NCBI GenBank assembly: GCA_946628545.1
Contig: CAMOWU010000007.1
Location: forward strand, 1-61,036
Origin: an uncultured Bacteroides sp.
GTDB taxonomy: Bacteria > Bacteroidota > Bacteroidia > Bacteroidales > Bacteroidaceae
Length of the DNA: 61,036 bases
Reading direction: 5' to 3'
This document shows, piece by piece, positions 16,362-25,047 of the stretch (within the stretch, counting starts at the first letter, position 1; every line of letters begins with the position of its first letter). Below the pieces are notes generated by a model that was not told where the DNA came from, ran no database searches, and worked only from the letters and a program-made list of their open reading frames with translations. The translations under genes and the position numbers were made by a program.

Positions 16362-16823
16362 ATGAACACTTTAAGTTTCAAGACCAACATCGCAACTCCT
16401 AAGACTGCCGACAAGCAGTGGGTGGTTGTCGATGCAACGGATCAGGTTCTGGGTCGTCTTTCAGCTAAGGTGGCCAAGATTCTGCGTGGCAAGTACAAAG
16501 CTTGCTTCACACCCAATGAGGATTGTGGTGACAACGTCATCATCATCAACGCCAACAAAATCAAACTTTCCGGCAACAAGATGCAAGAAAAGGTTTATCT
16601 TACTTTCTCTGGTTATCCCAGTGGTCAGCACAAGAAGACCGCCGCTGAGATCGCAAGTAAGAAGAACGGTTACGAGCGCATCCTCCGCCATGCTATCAAG
16701 GGCATGCTCCCAAAGAATCACCTGGGAACTCAATTGCTCGAAAACCTCCGCATCTATGAGGGTGCAGAGCACGAGCAGGCAGCTCAGCAGCCCAAGATCA
16801 TCGATATTAACCTTTTGAAATAG
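16362..16823 (+). CDS. rplM: 50S ribosomal protein L13
   Basis: The 153-residue L13 has the conserved KQWVVVDATDQVLGRLSAKVA and YERILRHAIKGMLPKN segments. It is first in a block of translation genes and is followed by rpsI after 9 bases, the universal L13-S9 pair. It probably shares the strong promoter at 16186-16217 and may be controlled through its long leader. Confidence 0.97.
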   Translation: MNTLSFKTNIATPKTADKQWVVVDATDQVLGRLSAKVAKILRGKYKACFTPNEDCGDNVIIINANKIKLSGNKMQEKVYLTFSGYPSGQHKKTAAEIASKKNGYERILRHAIKGMLPKNHLGTQLLENLRIYEGAEHEQAAQQPKIIDINLLK

Positions 16824-16832
16824 CAGACAATT

Positions 16833-17219
16833 ATGGAAGTAGTAAATGCATTAGGTCGTCGTAAGGCCGCCATAGCACGTATTTACGTGTCGGAAGGTAC
16901 TGGCAAGATCACTATCAATAAGAGAGACCTCAAGGAGTATTTCCCATCTGAACTCGTTCAGTACGTGGTGAAGCAGCCACTGAACCTGCTTGAGGTGGCA
17001 GACAAGTACGATATCAAGGTGAACCTTTGTGGTGGTGGCTACACCGGACAGAGCCAGGCTCTGCGTCTCGCCATTGCAAGAGCTTTGGTGAAGATCAACG
17101 AGGAAGACAAGAAGGCACTTCGCAAGGAAGGTTTCCTCACAAGAGACTCTCGCGTCGTGGAGCGCAAGAAGCCAGGTCAGCCAAAGGCACGCCGCAGATT
17201 CCAGTTCAGCAAGCGTTAA
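16833..17219 (+). CDS. rpsI: 30S ribosomal protein S9
   Basis: The 128-residue S9 has GRRKAAIARIYV near the start, GGGYTGQSQALRLAIARAL in the middle and the classical basic C-terminus ending QFSKR, whose last Arg reaches the P-site tRNA in the ribosome. It follows rplM closely and precedes rpsB by 141 bases. Confidence 0.97.
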   Translation: MEVVNALGRRKAAIARIYVSEGTGKITINKRDLKEYFPSELVQYVVKQPLNLLEVADKYDIKVNLCGGGYTGQSQALRLAIARALVKINEEDKKALRKEGFLTRDSRVVERKKPGQPKARRRFQFSKR

Positions 17220-17257
17220 TATTCGCTATATCTACTGGAAATCATCGTTTAGCATCC

Positions 17258-17311
17258 AAACCATCAGGATTCCGGTTGCTATTCTCGACCGAACTACCTG
17301 GGGGTTGGTTT
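17258..17311 (+). ncRNA. Candidate stem-loop leader of rpsB (S2)
   Basis: In the 141-base rpsI-rpsB gap, AAACCA (17258-17263) can pair with TGGTTT (17306-17311), AGG with CCT inside it, and TTCCGGT with ACCGAA as an inner stem with one bulge. This may be a site for S2 autoregulation or an attenuator. It is a visual fold only. Confidence 0.3.
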
Positions 17312-17360
17312 TCAGAATCAAAACTAAAAGGAACGTAAACAAATTAATCAAACAACATTT

Positions 17361-18200
17361 ATGTCAAGAACAACTTTTGATGAACTGCTTGAGGCTGGTA
17401 GCCATTTCGGTCACCTCAAGAGAAAGTGGAATCCAGCCATGGCTCCTTACATCTTCATGGAGCGCAACGGCATTCATATCATCGACCTTCACAAGACTGT
17501 GGCCAAGGTGGACCAGGCAGCAGACGCTTTGAAGCAAATCGCCAAGTCTGGCAAGAGAATACTTTTTGTTGCTACTAAGAAACAAGCCAAAGACGTTATT
17601 GAAGAAAAGGCAAAGTCAATCGGTATGCCTTACGTCATCGAGCGTTGGCCAGGTGGAATGCTCACCAACTTCCCCACCATCCGCAAGGCCGTGAAGAAAA
17701 TGGCCAGCATCGACAAACTCCTGAGCGACGGTACTTACGACAAACTCTCTAAGCGTGAGAACCTCCAGATCCGCCGCAAGCGCGCCAAGTTGGAGAAGAA
17801 CCTCGGTTCTATCGCCGACCTTACTCGTCTGCCATCTGCTTTGTTCGTGGTTGACGTGATGAAGGAGAAGATCGCCGTGAGCGAGGCCAAGCGTCTGGGT
17901 ATCCCCGTGTTCGCTATTGTTGATACCAACTCTGACCCACGCGACATCGACTTCGTGATCCCTGCCAACGACGATGCTACAAAGTCAATCGATGTGATCA
18001 TGTCTGCTTGCTGTGCAGCTATCGCTGAGGGACTTGAGGAGCGCAAGGCTGAGAAGATCGACATGGATGCCGCTGGTGAAGGTGATGAGGCTAAGGAGCG
18101 TGCTCCACGCCGTGCCCGCACTAAGGCTCGTGCTGAGAAGTCTGAGACTGAAGCCGACGATGTTGCTGCAGTTGAGGAAGAAGAGGCTGATGAGGCTTAA
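17361..18200 (+). CDS. rpsB: 30S ribosomal protein S2
   Basis: The 279-residue S2 has HFGHLKRKWNPAMAPYIF (about 14-31), ERWPGGMLTNFPT and the RLGIPVFAIVDTNSDP segment. It carries a C-terminal extension of about 45 residues, rich in Ala, Glu and Arg, beyond the usual S2 core; such tails are common in Bacteroidetes. It is followed by tsf, the usual partner, after 44 bases. Confidence 0.97.
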   Translation: MSRTTFDELLEAGSHFGHLKRKWNPAMAPYIFMERNGIHIIDLHKTVAKVDQAADALKQIAKSGKRILFVATKKQAKDVIEEKAKSIGMPYVIERWPGGMLTNFPTIRKAVKKMASIDKLLSDGTYDKLSKRENLQIRRKRAKLEKNLGSIADLTRLPSALFVVDVMKEKIAVSEAKRLGIPVFAIVDTNSDPRDIDFVIPANDDATKSIDVIMSACCAAIAEGLEERKAEKIDMDAAGEGDEAKERAPRRARTKARAEKSETEADDVAAVEEEEADEA

Positions 18201-18244
18201 TCAAGTATTTTTTAATACAATAACCATATAATCATTAAGAAAAA

Positions 18245-19237
18245 ATGGCTGTTACATTAGCAGAAATCAACAAACTCCGCCAGAAGTCACAGGCTGGTCT
18301 GATGGACTGCAAGAAAGCGCTGACAGAGGCTGAAGGTGATATAGACAAGGCTATGGAGATTCTCCGCAAGAAGGGTCAGCTCATCGCCGCCAAGCGTTCC
18401 GACCGCGAGGCATCCGAAGGTTGCGTACTCGCAAAGGTCGAGGGCAAGTACGGTGCTATGGTCGCTCTCAAATGCGAGACCGACTTCGTGGCAAAGAATG
18501 CCGACTTCGTGAAATTGGCTAACGACATCCTGGCTCTTGCCATGGAGAAGAAGCCTAAGGACATCGAGGAGCTCAAGGGCTTGATGCTGGGCGACCAGAC
18601 AGTGGCTGACGCAGTGACTTACCGCAGTGGTGTCACTGGCGAGAAGATGGAACTCGATGGCTACTACACTATCGAAGGCGAGAAGGTCGTAGCTTACAAC
18701 CACATGGGTCAGAACTTCCTCTGCACACTCGTTGCTATGAACAAGGAGTGCGGTGACGAAGTGGCCAAGGGTATTGCCATGCAGGCTGCCGCCATGTCTC
18801 CTCTTTATCTCAAGGAAGAGGACGTGACCGCTGAGGCTCGTGCCAAGGAACTGGCTGCCATCATCGACAAGACCAAGGAGGACGAGGTGAAGAGAGCTGT
18901 GGAGAACGCATTGAAGAAGGCTGGTATCAACCCCAACCTGGTAGATAGCGAAGACCACATCAATTCTAACATCTCTAAGGGTTACATCACTGAGGAAGAG
19001 GGTGCCAAGGCTCGCGAGATCATTCCCGCTGCCAGCGAAGAGGCACGCAGGAATCTCAACGACAAGAAGATTGAGATGATTTCTCAGGGTCGTCTGAACA
19101 AATATTTCAAGGAAGTATGTCTGCTCGACCAGGCTTACATCGACGACAGCAAGGTGACTGTTTCTCAGTACCTCGCTAGCGTTGACAAGGAGCTCACAGT
19201 CACTGACTTTAAGCGTTTCACTCTCCGTTCAGAGTAA
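18245..19237 (+). CDS. tsf: Elongation factor Ts
   Basis: The 330-residue EF-Ts exchanges GDP for GTP on EF-Tu. The N-terminal UBA-like domain (LRQKSQAGLMDCKKAL, about 11-26) and the TDFVAKN motif near residue 79, which contacts EF-Tu, are both present. It ends the ribosomal block and is followed by a strong terminator. Confidence 0.97.
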   Translation: MAVTLAEINKLRQKSQAGLMDCKKALTEAEGDIDKAMEILRKKGQLIAAKRSDREASEGCVLAKVEGKYGAMVALKCETDFVAKNADFVKLANDILALAMEKKPKDIEELKGLMLGDQTVADAVTYRSGVTGEKMELDGYYTIEGEKVVAYNHMGQNFLCTLVAMNKECGDEVAKGIAMQAAAMSPLYLKEEDVTAEARAKELAAIIDKTKEDEVKRAVENALKKAGINPNLVDSEDHINSNISKGYITEEEGAKAREIIPAASEEARRNLNDKKIEMISQGRLNKYFKEVCLLDQAYIDDSKVTVSQYLASVDKELTVTDFKRFTLRSE

Positions 19238-19257
19238 GATTCAACGAAGTGAATAGA

Positions 19258-19296
19258 TAAAAAGAGCCAGACGGTCATCGTCTGGCTCTTTTTTTG
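19258..19296 (+). terminator. Terminator after tsf
   Basis: AAAGAGCCAGACG-GTCAT-CGTCTGGCTCTTT forms a 13-bp stem followed by a run of T. It also lies just after the end of the convergent glycosylase-like gene at 19305. Confidence 0.9.
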
Positions 19297-19304
19297 ATGG
19301 TGAG

Positions 19305-19940
19305 CTAAATGATTCCTGCGTAGCTGAACATGTTGCGATAGTATTCCGCTTTGCGTTCGAGGCTCATGGGGTAGGCTCGGGAGGATGAGGGCAGGCGGTA
19401 GATCTCGATGGCTTCACCATCTTGGTTGGCGAGTCCTGTTGGTAGTGATTGACCTACCTTCAAGGCAACATCGATATTGAAATACGAAAGAAGGGTTTCG
19501 GTGGCCTTCTCACCTGTGGTGACAATCAGGCGGCAATGTGGCAGTTGGCTCAGAATGGCTCTGATGTCAGTGGCTTCCACGACTTCCAGGAATTTGTCGG
19601 AAGCATTGTCTTTGAGCCGACGGATAGCTGTGCTGGTGTCGTAGAGCGCGATGCCTTTGTCTGTGAGAAACTCAACGATTTCTTGGAGCTTGAACGTCTT
19701 GTTGGGAAGATCCACAAATCGGTTCTTGTCTCCATAGAAGACCAACCCCTCTATTCTCCAGTGGTCGTTGATGAAGTTGGGGTAGAAGAAATCCATACAC
19801 CACCGTCTTCTGGGTGGTGGAAAACTTCCGAGAAACAACACCCTGGCGTTCTGGGGGAGGAAAGGAAGGAGGGGATGGCGTTCCACACCGTCTTCCGCCG
19901 CTTGAAGGGCGTCTGGGTTGAGATAGTTGGTAGATGGCAT
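19305..19940 (-). CDS. Uracil-DNA glycosylase family protein
   Basis: The 211-residue protein has the UDG-superfamily pattern: an N-terminal LFLGSFPPP strand-loop (about 35-43, the water-activating region), an aromatic-rich WCMDFFYPNFINDHW segment, a central LIVTTGEKA strand, and a C-terminal LPSSSRAYP motif (about 188-196), equivalent to the leucine-loop or HPSP motif. It probably removes mismatched or damaged uracil-like bases; the exact substrate is unknown. It follows the lipoprotein gene by 27 bases on the same strand. Confidence 0.7.
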   Translation of the reverse strand: MPSTNYLNPDALQAAEDGVERHPLLPFLPQNARVLFLGSFPPPRRRWCMDFFYPNFINDHWRIEGLVFYGDKNRFVDLPNKTFKLQEIVEFLTDKGIALYDTSTAIRRLKDNASDKFLEVVEATDIRAILSQLPHCRLIVTTGEKATETLLSYFNIDVALKVGQSLPTGLANQDGEAIEIYRLPSSSRAYPMSLERKAEYYRNMFSYAGII

Positions 19941-19967
19941 GAATATTGGTCGCTTTAGCGGGGAAAG

Positions 19968-20849
19968 TCATGGCCTCTCCTGTGGGAGGGTCTTCTCTAC
20001 CGCGGGTTTTACTTCTTGTCTGTCCTTGTCCCTTTTCTTCGTGAAGAACTTCGCTTTGATTTTCAGACTGTCGCTCGAACGTTTCAATAGCTCGGCCTCT
20101 TGTATGGTTCTTTCAAGTTGACAGCACCTTGCAATCGACTGGATGTCTGCCTTCGATAATTGGTAGCGGTGGTTGCCTTCACTGCCCCTGCATTGGATGA
20201 AAATCGCCTTGTCTGCATTGTTCTCAATGAAAGCAGCGATGTCGTTGTCAGTGCTTCTCTTGAATGTCGCCTGTTCTTCATATCCTGCGGAATTGTCGGT
20301 GACGAAAGAAAAACAAAGTGGACTCTCCATGCTTTCACCCGATGAGGTCTCTACGCTGATGCGGTCGTGTTTGATCTTCTTCCCTGTGATCACAGAGATG
20401 AGAAACATCTGCCCCGTTTCATCCACCTCAGCATAGAGGCATGTGCGGTGAAGTGCTGAGGCTGGTTGTTGTTTGTCCTTGTAGAATCCCACAGTTTGGT
20501 AGCGAGGGTCTTTCTCGAGCAGGAAACTTTTTTTCATCTCGTCCAGCTTTTGCGCCAGGGCAATGCTTGCACTGTCGTTGACCGCCATGTCTTTCATCGC
20601 CTCTTTCATTTCGAGAATGTCCAGCACCTCTATGGCCTCTTTGCGCACATCAAAAGCCCTTGGATAGGCAGAACGGATGGAGTCGATCAGCTGGCGCGCC
20701 ACTACAAAGTTCTCCGAGTCAATCATGCTTCGGGCTTGGGCAAGCAAGTCAGCTGCTTCTCTCTCGCCATGATCCCTTTTGTCGTTGCATGAGCAGAAAA
20801 ACGTCATGCAAATCATGGATGCGAATAAAAATAGATGATATGTTTTCAT
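19968..20849 (-). CDS. Hypothetical lipoprotein (293 aa)
   Basis: The N-terminus MKTYHLFLFASMICMTFFCSC is a lipoprotein signal peptide with the lipid-bearing Cys at about 21 (or 19). The mature part begins with a helical region resembling a tetratricopeptide-like segment (about 30-105), followed by a beta-rich domain and a basic C-terminus rich in Lys. No catalytic motif is recognised. It is likely periplasmic and membrane-attached. The upstream gap to the divergent cca gene contains palindromic repeat copy 3, 24 bases from this start codon. Confidence 0.65.
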   Translation of the reverse strand: MKTYHLFLFASMICMTFFCSCNDKRDHGEREAADLLAQARSMIDSENFVVARQLIDSIRSAYPRAFDVRKEAIEVLDILEMKEAMKDMAVNDSASIALAQKLDEMKKSFLLEKDPRYQTVGFYKDKQQPASALHRTCLYAEVDETGQMFLISVITGKKIKHDRISVETSSGESMESPLCFSFVTDNSAGYEEQATFKRSTDNDIAAFIENNADKAIFIQCRGSEGNHRYQLSKADIQSIARCCQLERTIQEAELLKRSSDSLKIKAKFFTKKRDKDRQEVKPAVEKTLPQERP

Positions 20850-20873
20850 TTTTCATTTGATTGGTGAATTATC

Positions 20874-20897
20874 GGACGCGACGCGTCGCGTCCCTAC
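20874..20897 (+). repeat. Dispersed GGACGCGAC palindrome, copy 3
   Basis: GGACGCGAC-GC-GTCGCGTCC is followed by CTAC, identical in core to copy 2. It lies in the divergent gap between the lipoprotein gene and cca. Confidence 0.85.
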
Positions 20898-20956
20898 ACG
20901 TCGGGTGCAAAATTACATTTTTTCTGAAAGGTAAGCGAAAAGACGTAGAAAAATCG

Positions 20957-20964
20957 TAATTTTG
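20957..20964 (+). promoter_or_regulatory. Putative -7 element of cca
   Basis: TAATTTTG fits TAnnTTTG and is followed by GCG, 19 bases before the cca start codon. The -33 box is not clear. Confidence 0.4.
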
Positions 20965-20983
20965 CGTCCAAAATAATTGTGTT

Positions 20984-22495
20984 ATGATATATCTTACAGA
21001 CGAAGAACTTGCAAAAAAGATAGACAAGCCCATTTTTCATGCCATATCGGAGGCGGCAGATGAGATGGGGCTGGAATGTTATGTGATAGGCGGTTATGTG
21101 AGGGATTTGTTCTTGCAGCGTCCATCCCACGACATCGACGTGGTGGTTGTTGGGTCTGGAATCGCTTTGGCTGAAAGGCTGAAAGAACGTCTTGGCAACA
21201 AGGCGCGTGTCTCTTTCTTCAAGAACTTCGGCACTGCGCAGTTGAAATACAAGGGCATCGAGGTGGAGTTTGTTGGCGCAAGGCGTGAGAGCTACAACCG
21301 TGGCTCGCGCAAGCCCATTGTGGAGGATGGCACATTGGAAGACGACCAGAACCGACGCGACTTCACTATCAATGCCATGGCTCTATGTCTGAATGCCGAC
21401 CGCTTCGGGGAGTTGGTTGACCCATTCTATGGATTGGATGATCTGGAGGACGGAATCATCCGCACTCCACTCGACCCCGAGGTCACCTTCAGCGACGACC
21501 CCCTGCGCATGATGCGCTGCATCCGCTTTGCCACCCAGCTCAACTTCAGTATCGAAGACGAGACTTTCGAGGCCATCGAGCGCGATGTGGAGAGAATCAA
21601 GATCATTTCAGGCGAACGTATTATTGAGGAACTCAATAAAATCATGCTCTCGCCCGTGCCCTCAAAGGGTTTTGTTGACCTGGAACGTTCTGGGCTCCTC
21701 GCCCTGATCTTCCCTGAGTTGCAGGCTCTGACAGGCGTTGAGGTGGTGAACGGACGCGGACATAAGGACAATTTCTACCACACGCTGGAAGTGCTTGACA
21801 ACGTAGCGCGAGCCACGGCTGATTGGGATAAGAAACCAGACGAGCCTGTAGGGGAAAGTCAACCCGACGAACCTCACATGACGTGGGGTGAGCGGAAACT
21901 GTGGTTGCGTTGGGCCGCCTTGCTGCACGATATTGGCAAACCGGCAAGCAAGAAGTGGGACAACCAGTTGGGATGGACTTTCCACAGCCATAATTTCATT
22001 GGCAAGAAGATGGTGCCAGGTATCTTCAAGCGTATGAAGCTTCCCTTGAACGAGAAAATGAAGTACGTGCAGAAACTGGTGGAGTTGCACATGCGGCCCA
22101 TCAACATCGCTGACGATGAGGTGACCGATTCTGCTGTGCGTCGTTTGCTTTTCGATGCCGGACAAGACATAGAGGACTTGATGGTGCTTTGTGAGGCCGA
22201 CATCACTTCCAAGAAGGCGGAGAAGAAACAGCGTTTCCTCGACAACTACCGTTTGGTGCGTGAGAAGATGGATGCCTTGAAGGAAAAAGACCGCATCCGG
22301 TTGTTCCAGCCACCGATTGATGGTGAGGAGATCATGAGGATTTTCAACTTGACTCCATCAAAAGAGGTGGGTATCCTGAAACAAGCGGTCAAAGATGCCA
22401 TCATCGACGGGGTCATTCCCAACGACTATGATGTGGCTTTGGATTTTGTACTGAAGAAAGCTGAAGAAATAGGCCTGAAACCCAAAGAGCAATAA
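20984..22495 (+). CDS. cca: tRNA nucleotidyltransferase (CCA-adding) with HD domain
   Basis: This 503-residue protein has a nucleotidyltransferase head, with GGYVRD at 36-41 and the metal-binding HDIDVV at 49-54, the RRDFTINAMAL motif (124-134), and a C-terminal HD domain (HDIGKP, 315-320). The family adds or repairs the 3' CCA end of tRNA; the HD part may have phosphatase or phosphodiesterase activity. Poly(A) polymerase is a related possibility, but the combination fits the bacterial CCA enzyme. It is a single-gene unit, followed by C4/G4 repeats. Confidence 0.88.
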   Translation: MIYLTDEELAKKIDKPIFHAISEAADEMGLECYVIGGYVRDLFLQRPSHDIDVVVVGSGIALAERLKERLGNKARVSFFKNFGTAQLKYKGIEVEFVGARRESYNRGSRKPIVEDGTLEDDQNRRDFTINAMALCLNADRFGELVDPFYGLDDLEDGIIRTPLDPEVTFSDDPLRMMRCIRFATQLNFSIEDETFEAIERDVERIKIISGERIIEELNKIMLSPVPSKGFVDLERSGLLALIFPELQALTGVEVVNGRGHKDNFYHTLEVLDNVARATADWDKKPDEPVGESQPDEPHMTWGERKLWLRWAALLHDIGKPASKKWDNQLGWTFHSHNFIGKKMVPGIFKRMKLPLNEKMKYVQKLVELHMRPINIADDEVTDSAVRRLLFDAGQDIEDLMVLCEADITSKKAEKKQRFLDNYRLVREKMDALKEKDRIRLFQPPIDGEEIMRIFNLTPSKEVGILKQAVKDAIIDGVIPNDYDVALDFVLKKAEEIGLKPKEQ

Positions 22496-22536
22496 CCCTC
22501 CCAACTACGTGTAGGCTACTTAGGCCGGGGCATAAA

Positions 22537-22642
22537 AACTCCCCTCCCTTTTAAGGGGAGGGGTAGGGGTGGGGTGATAAGTATTCTGCCTCCCTGACGT
22601 CCCAACTCCCCTTTTTCAGGGGAGGGGTAGGGGCAGGGGTGA
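22537..22642. repeat. Composite C4/G4 repeat doublet A
   Basis: Two hairpin cores (22537-22577 and 22604-22642) of the type AACTCCCCTCCC...GGGGAGGGGTAGGGG are joined by a linker reading ATTCTGCCTCCCTGACGTCCC. The same core-linker-core arrangement is found at 23918-24028. It lies between cca and nadD, which converge here. Confidence 0.9.
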
Positions 22643-22686
22643 TATCCCAATACCAGAGCAGAGTTGAATGAGGCGCGACAATCAAG

Positions 22687-23268
22687 CTATGCCTTCTTGT
22701 AGAGCTTGTGGCTTATGATATACTCCTCCACTTCGCCTGGAACCATTCCAGACAGAGACATTCCGTGGGCAGTGCGCTGACGAACCAGCGTGCTGCTCAT
22801 GTCGTAAAGGTGGGTGTTGACCAAGGTGACAGTAGCAGGCAGCGACTCCACGTCAATCTCCCAACCAGGGCGTGCATACATCAGGATGTGAAACTCCTTG
22901 ATGATGTCTTCGCCTCTGTACCAATTGCTGAAATTAGCCCAGTTGTCGGCACCGATGACCAAGTGGAACTCATCGTCTGGGTACGACTTCTTGAGTTCCT
23001 GCAGGGTGGTGTAGGTGTAGGACGGAATGGGCAGGTGCGACTCGAAGTCCGACACATGGATATGCTCGTCGTCTTTCAAGGCCAGTCGTGCCATTTCGAG
23101 CCGGTCGTCATAACTGGCGATGTCGGGGTTGCCCTGTTTCAGTGGGTTGAGGGGCGACACAAGAAGCCATAGCTCATCCACAAGCCCGCTTTGTTGCAAC
23201 TCTCGTGCCAGTTCGATGTGTCCGATATGTATGGGGTTGAACGACCCTCCGAAAATGCCGATGCGCAT
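22687..23268 (-). CDS. nadD: Nicotinate-nucleotide adenylyltransferase
   Basis: The 193-residue enzyme transfers AMP from ATP to nicotinate mononucleotide in NAD synthesis. GGSFNPIHIGH (7-17) is the nucleotide-binding (H/T)xxH-type motif, and SSTLVRQR near the C-terminus is the second adenylyltransferase motif. It follows gmk after 8 bases on the same strand and is the last gene of the yicC-gmk-nadD group. Confidence 0.95.
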   Translation of the reverse strand: MRIGIFGGSFNPIHIGHIELARELQQSGLVDELWLLVSPLNPLKQGNPDIASYDDRLEMARLALKDDEHIHVSDFESHLPIPSYTYTTLQELKKSYPDDEFHLVIGADNWANFSNWYRGEDIIKEFHILMYARPGWEIDVESLPATVTLVNTHLYDMSSTLVRQRTAHGMSLSGMVPGEVEEYIISHKLYKKA

Positions 23269-23276
23269 GGTGTCAA

Positions 23277-23900
23277 TCAGTCTTCTTGTGATGCTGAAGT
23301 AGGCAGGCTCTCCTCCGCCTCGCTGCCGTTGATGAAGTCCTTGACGGTGGAAACCATCTCTTGCTGAGCCACTTCCAGCTGGTCGTTGATAATCACCTTG
23401 TCGTATTTGTCGGCATAAGAGAGTTCAAGTTCCGCTCTCTCGATGCGCATCTGGATTTGTGCTTCTGTCTCTGTGCCTCGATGCTGAAGGCGGTGGCGAA
23501 GTTCGTCGATGCTGGGTGGCTGGATGAAGATGCTGATGGCCCGTTCGCCGAAATGCTTCTTGATGTTGCATCCACCCTTCACATCTACATCGAACACCAC
23601 ATTCACTCCTGCTTCCAGTCTGTTCTCCACCTCAGATTTAGGGGTGCCGTACAACTGGCCTCCATAGACCTCCTCATACTCGATGAAGTCGTTGTCTGCT
23701 ATCCTCCTTTGAAATTCCTCCTTGGAGATGAAATAGTAGTCTTCACCGTCTTTCTCCTCACCTCTTGGAGCGCGACTGGTGGCTGAAATGGAGAACTGCA
23801 GGTTGAGTTCTTCCTTGGCTTGTTCCATCAGGTAACTGATCAGAGTGGATTTGCCACTGCCTGATGGCGCCGATACGATAATGCATTTTCCTTTACTCAT
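23277..23900 (-). CDS. gmk: Guanylate kinase
   Basis: The 207-residue kinase phosphorylates GMP to GDP. The P-loop SAPSGSGKST lies at 10-19, and the GMP-binding segments SRAPRGEEKDGEDYYF and YGTPKSEVE follow. The ATG at 23900 is chosen so the protein starts MSKGKCIIVSAPSG; a start 7 codons upstream is possible. The gap to yicC contains a composite C4/G4 repeat. Confidence 0.95.
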   Translation of the reverse strand: MSKGKCIIVSAPSGSGKSTLISYLMEQAKEELNLQFSISATSRAPRGEEKDGEDYYFISKEEFQRRIADNDFIEYEEVYGGQLYGTPKSEVENRLEAGVNVVFDVDVKGGCNIKKHFGERAISIFIQPPSIDELRHRLQHRGTETEAQIQMRIERAELELSYADKYDKVIINDQLEVAQQEMVSTVKDFINGSEAEESLPTSASQED

Positions 23901-23917
23901 TTTTTTGTAGGTGTTTC

Positions 23918-24028
23918 CCAACTCCCCTCCCCTCTAAGGGGAGGGGCAGGGGTGGGGTGAAAATTATTCTGCCTCTCTGACATCCCAACTCCCCTCCCTT
24001 TTAAGGGGAGGGGTAGGGGTGGGGGGGG
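23918..24028. repeat. Composite C4/G4 repeat doublet B
   Basis: Cores at 23918-23959 and 23986-24028 are joined by ATTCTGCCTCTCTGACATCCC, nearly the same linker as doublet A. It lies in the yicC-gmk gap, so the two doublets bracket gmk-nadD in the same orientation. Confidence 0.9.
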
Positions 24029-24067
24029 TTGAATGCTGGGGTAATTAAATGCTAAGGAGTGATGAGA

Positions 24068-24943
24068 TTATAGCACGTTGAATACTTGTTCCTTGATTTG
24101 CTCAAGCTCGTCCTTCATCTTCACCACGATGTTCTGCATCTCGGCGTTGTTGCTCTTGCTGCCTGTGGTGTTGATTTCCCTTCCCATCTCCTGTGCGATG
24201 AATCCGAGTTTCTTGCCTTGTCCATGTCCATCGGCCATGGTGTCCACGAAATAGTGGAGATGGTTGGTCAGGCGTTGTTTCTCCTCGTTGATGTCAAGCT
24301 TCTCGATATAGTAAATCATCTCCTGCTCCAGGCGGTTCTTGTCGTAGTCAACTCCTGCGAGGTTCTGCAGTTTGTCCACGATTTGCGCCCTGATTTTCTC
24401 CGTTCTGCCTTTCTCGTAGGGCTCGATGCTCTTGAGCAGTTCGGTGATCCTGTCGATATTGCCTTGCAGTTTGGCAGCGAGAGCCACACCTTCCTGCTTG
24501 CGGAATGCCACCAAGTCGTTGAGAGCTTTCTCCACTGCCTTGTTGATGACTTCCCACTCGTCCTCGGCAAGTACCTCAACTTCGATTTTTGTCAGCACAT
24601 CAGGCATTCTCAGCAGCACGGTCATCCAGTCGTTGGGCTCAGGTATGTCTTTGTCCTTGCAGATGGTCTTCAACTGCTGATAGTAGGCGTCCATGAGTTC
24701 AGCGTTGACGGGTGTGGCCATTTGCGCTTCGTCTTTTTCCACCCATAGTGTGAAATCCACTTTTCCTCTTTCCAGTTGCTTGGCGATGAGTGTGCGCAGT
24801 TCCAGTTCCTTCTCGCGGTAGAGAGGTGCTACTCGCATCGACAGATCGAGTGTTTTGCTGTTGAGCGACTTGATCTCCACATGGATTTTCTTCCCGTTGT
24901 ATTCGGCCACACAATTGCCGTAGCCAGTCATCGATTGTATCAT
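24068..24943 (-). CDS. YicC family protein (endoribonuclease-type)
   Basis: The 291-residue protein starts MIQSMTGYGN, the YicC signature, and ends with the DUF1732-type region that includes TGSKSNNAEMQNIVVKMKDELE. Members are described as stress-associated endoribonucleases. It is upstream of gmk and nadD in the same direction; linkage of yicC and gmk is common in bacteria. Cytoplasmic. Confidence 0.9.
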   Translation of the reverse strand: MIQSMTGYGNCVAEYNGKKIHVEIKSLNSKTLDLSMRVAPLYREKELELRTLIAKQLERGKVDFTLWVEKDEAQMATPVNAELMDAYYQQLKTICKDKDIPEPNDWMTVLLRMPDVLTKIEVEVLAEDEWEVINKAVEKALNDLVAFRKQEGVALAAKLQGNIDRITELLKSIEPYEKGRTEKIRAQIVDKLQNLAGVDYDKNRLEQEMIYYIEKLDINEEKQRLTNHLHYFVDTMADGHGQGKKLGFIAQEMGREINTTGSKSNNAEMQNIVVKMKDELEQIKEQVFNVL

Positions 24944-24983
24944 TCTGAATCTTAATTAAAGTCTATGTATCACAAATTTTGCA

Positions 24984-24991
24984 CAAAAATA
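24984..24991 (-). promoter_or_regulatory. Putative -7 element of yicC
   Basis: Read on the minus strand this is TATTTTTG, 40 bases before the yicC start. It is back-to-back with the tsaB element in the 104-base divergent gap. Confidence 0.35.
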
Positions 24992-25013
24992 GTGAAAATT
25001 CCGCTAAACTTCG

Positions 25014-25021
25014 TAATTTTG
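25014..25021 (+). promoter_or_regulatory. Putative -7 element of tsaB
   Basis: TAATTTTG, followed by CAAG, lies 26 bases before the chosen tsaB start at 25048. This position also argues against a start at 24979, which would lie upstream of the promoter. Confidence 0.45.
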
Positions 25022-25047
25022 CAAGAATTATTGAAAATAAAAGTATT

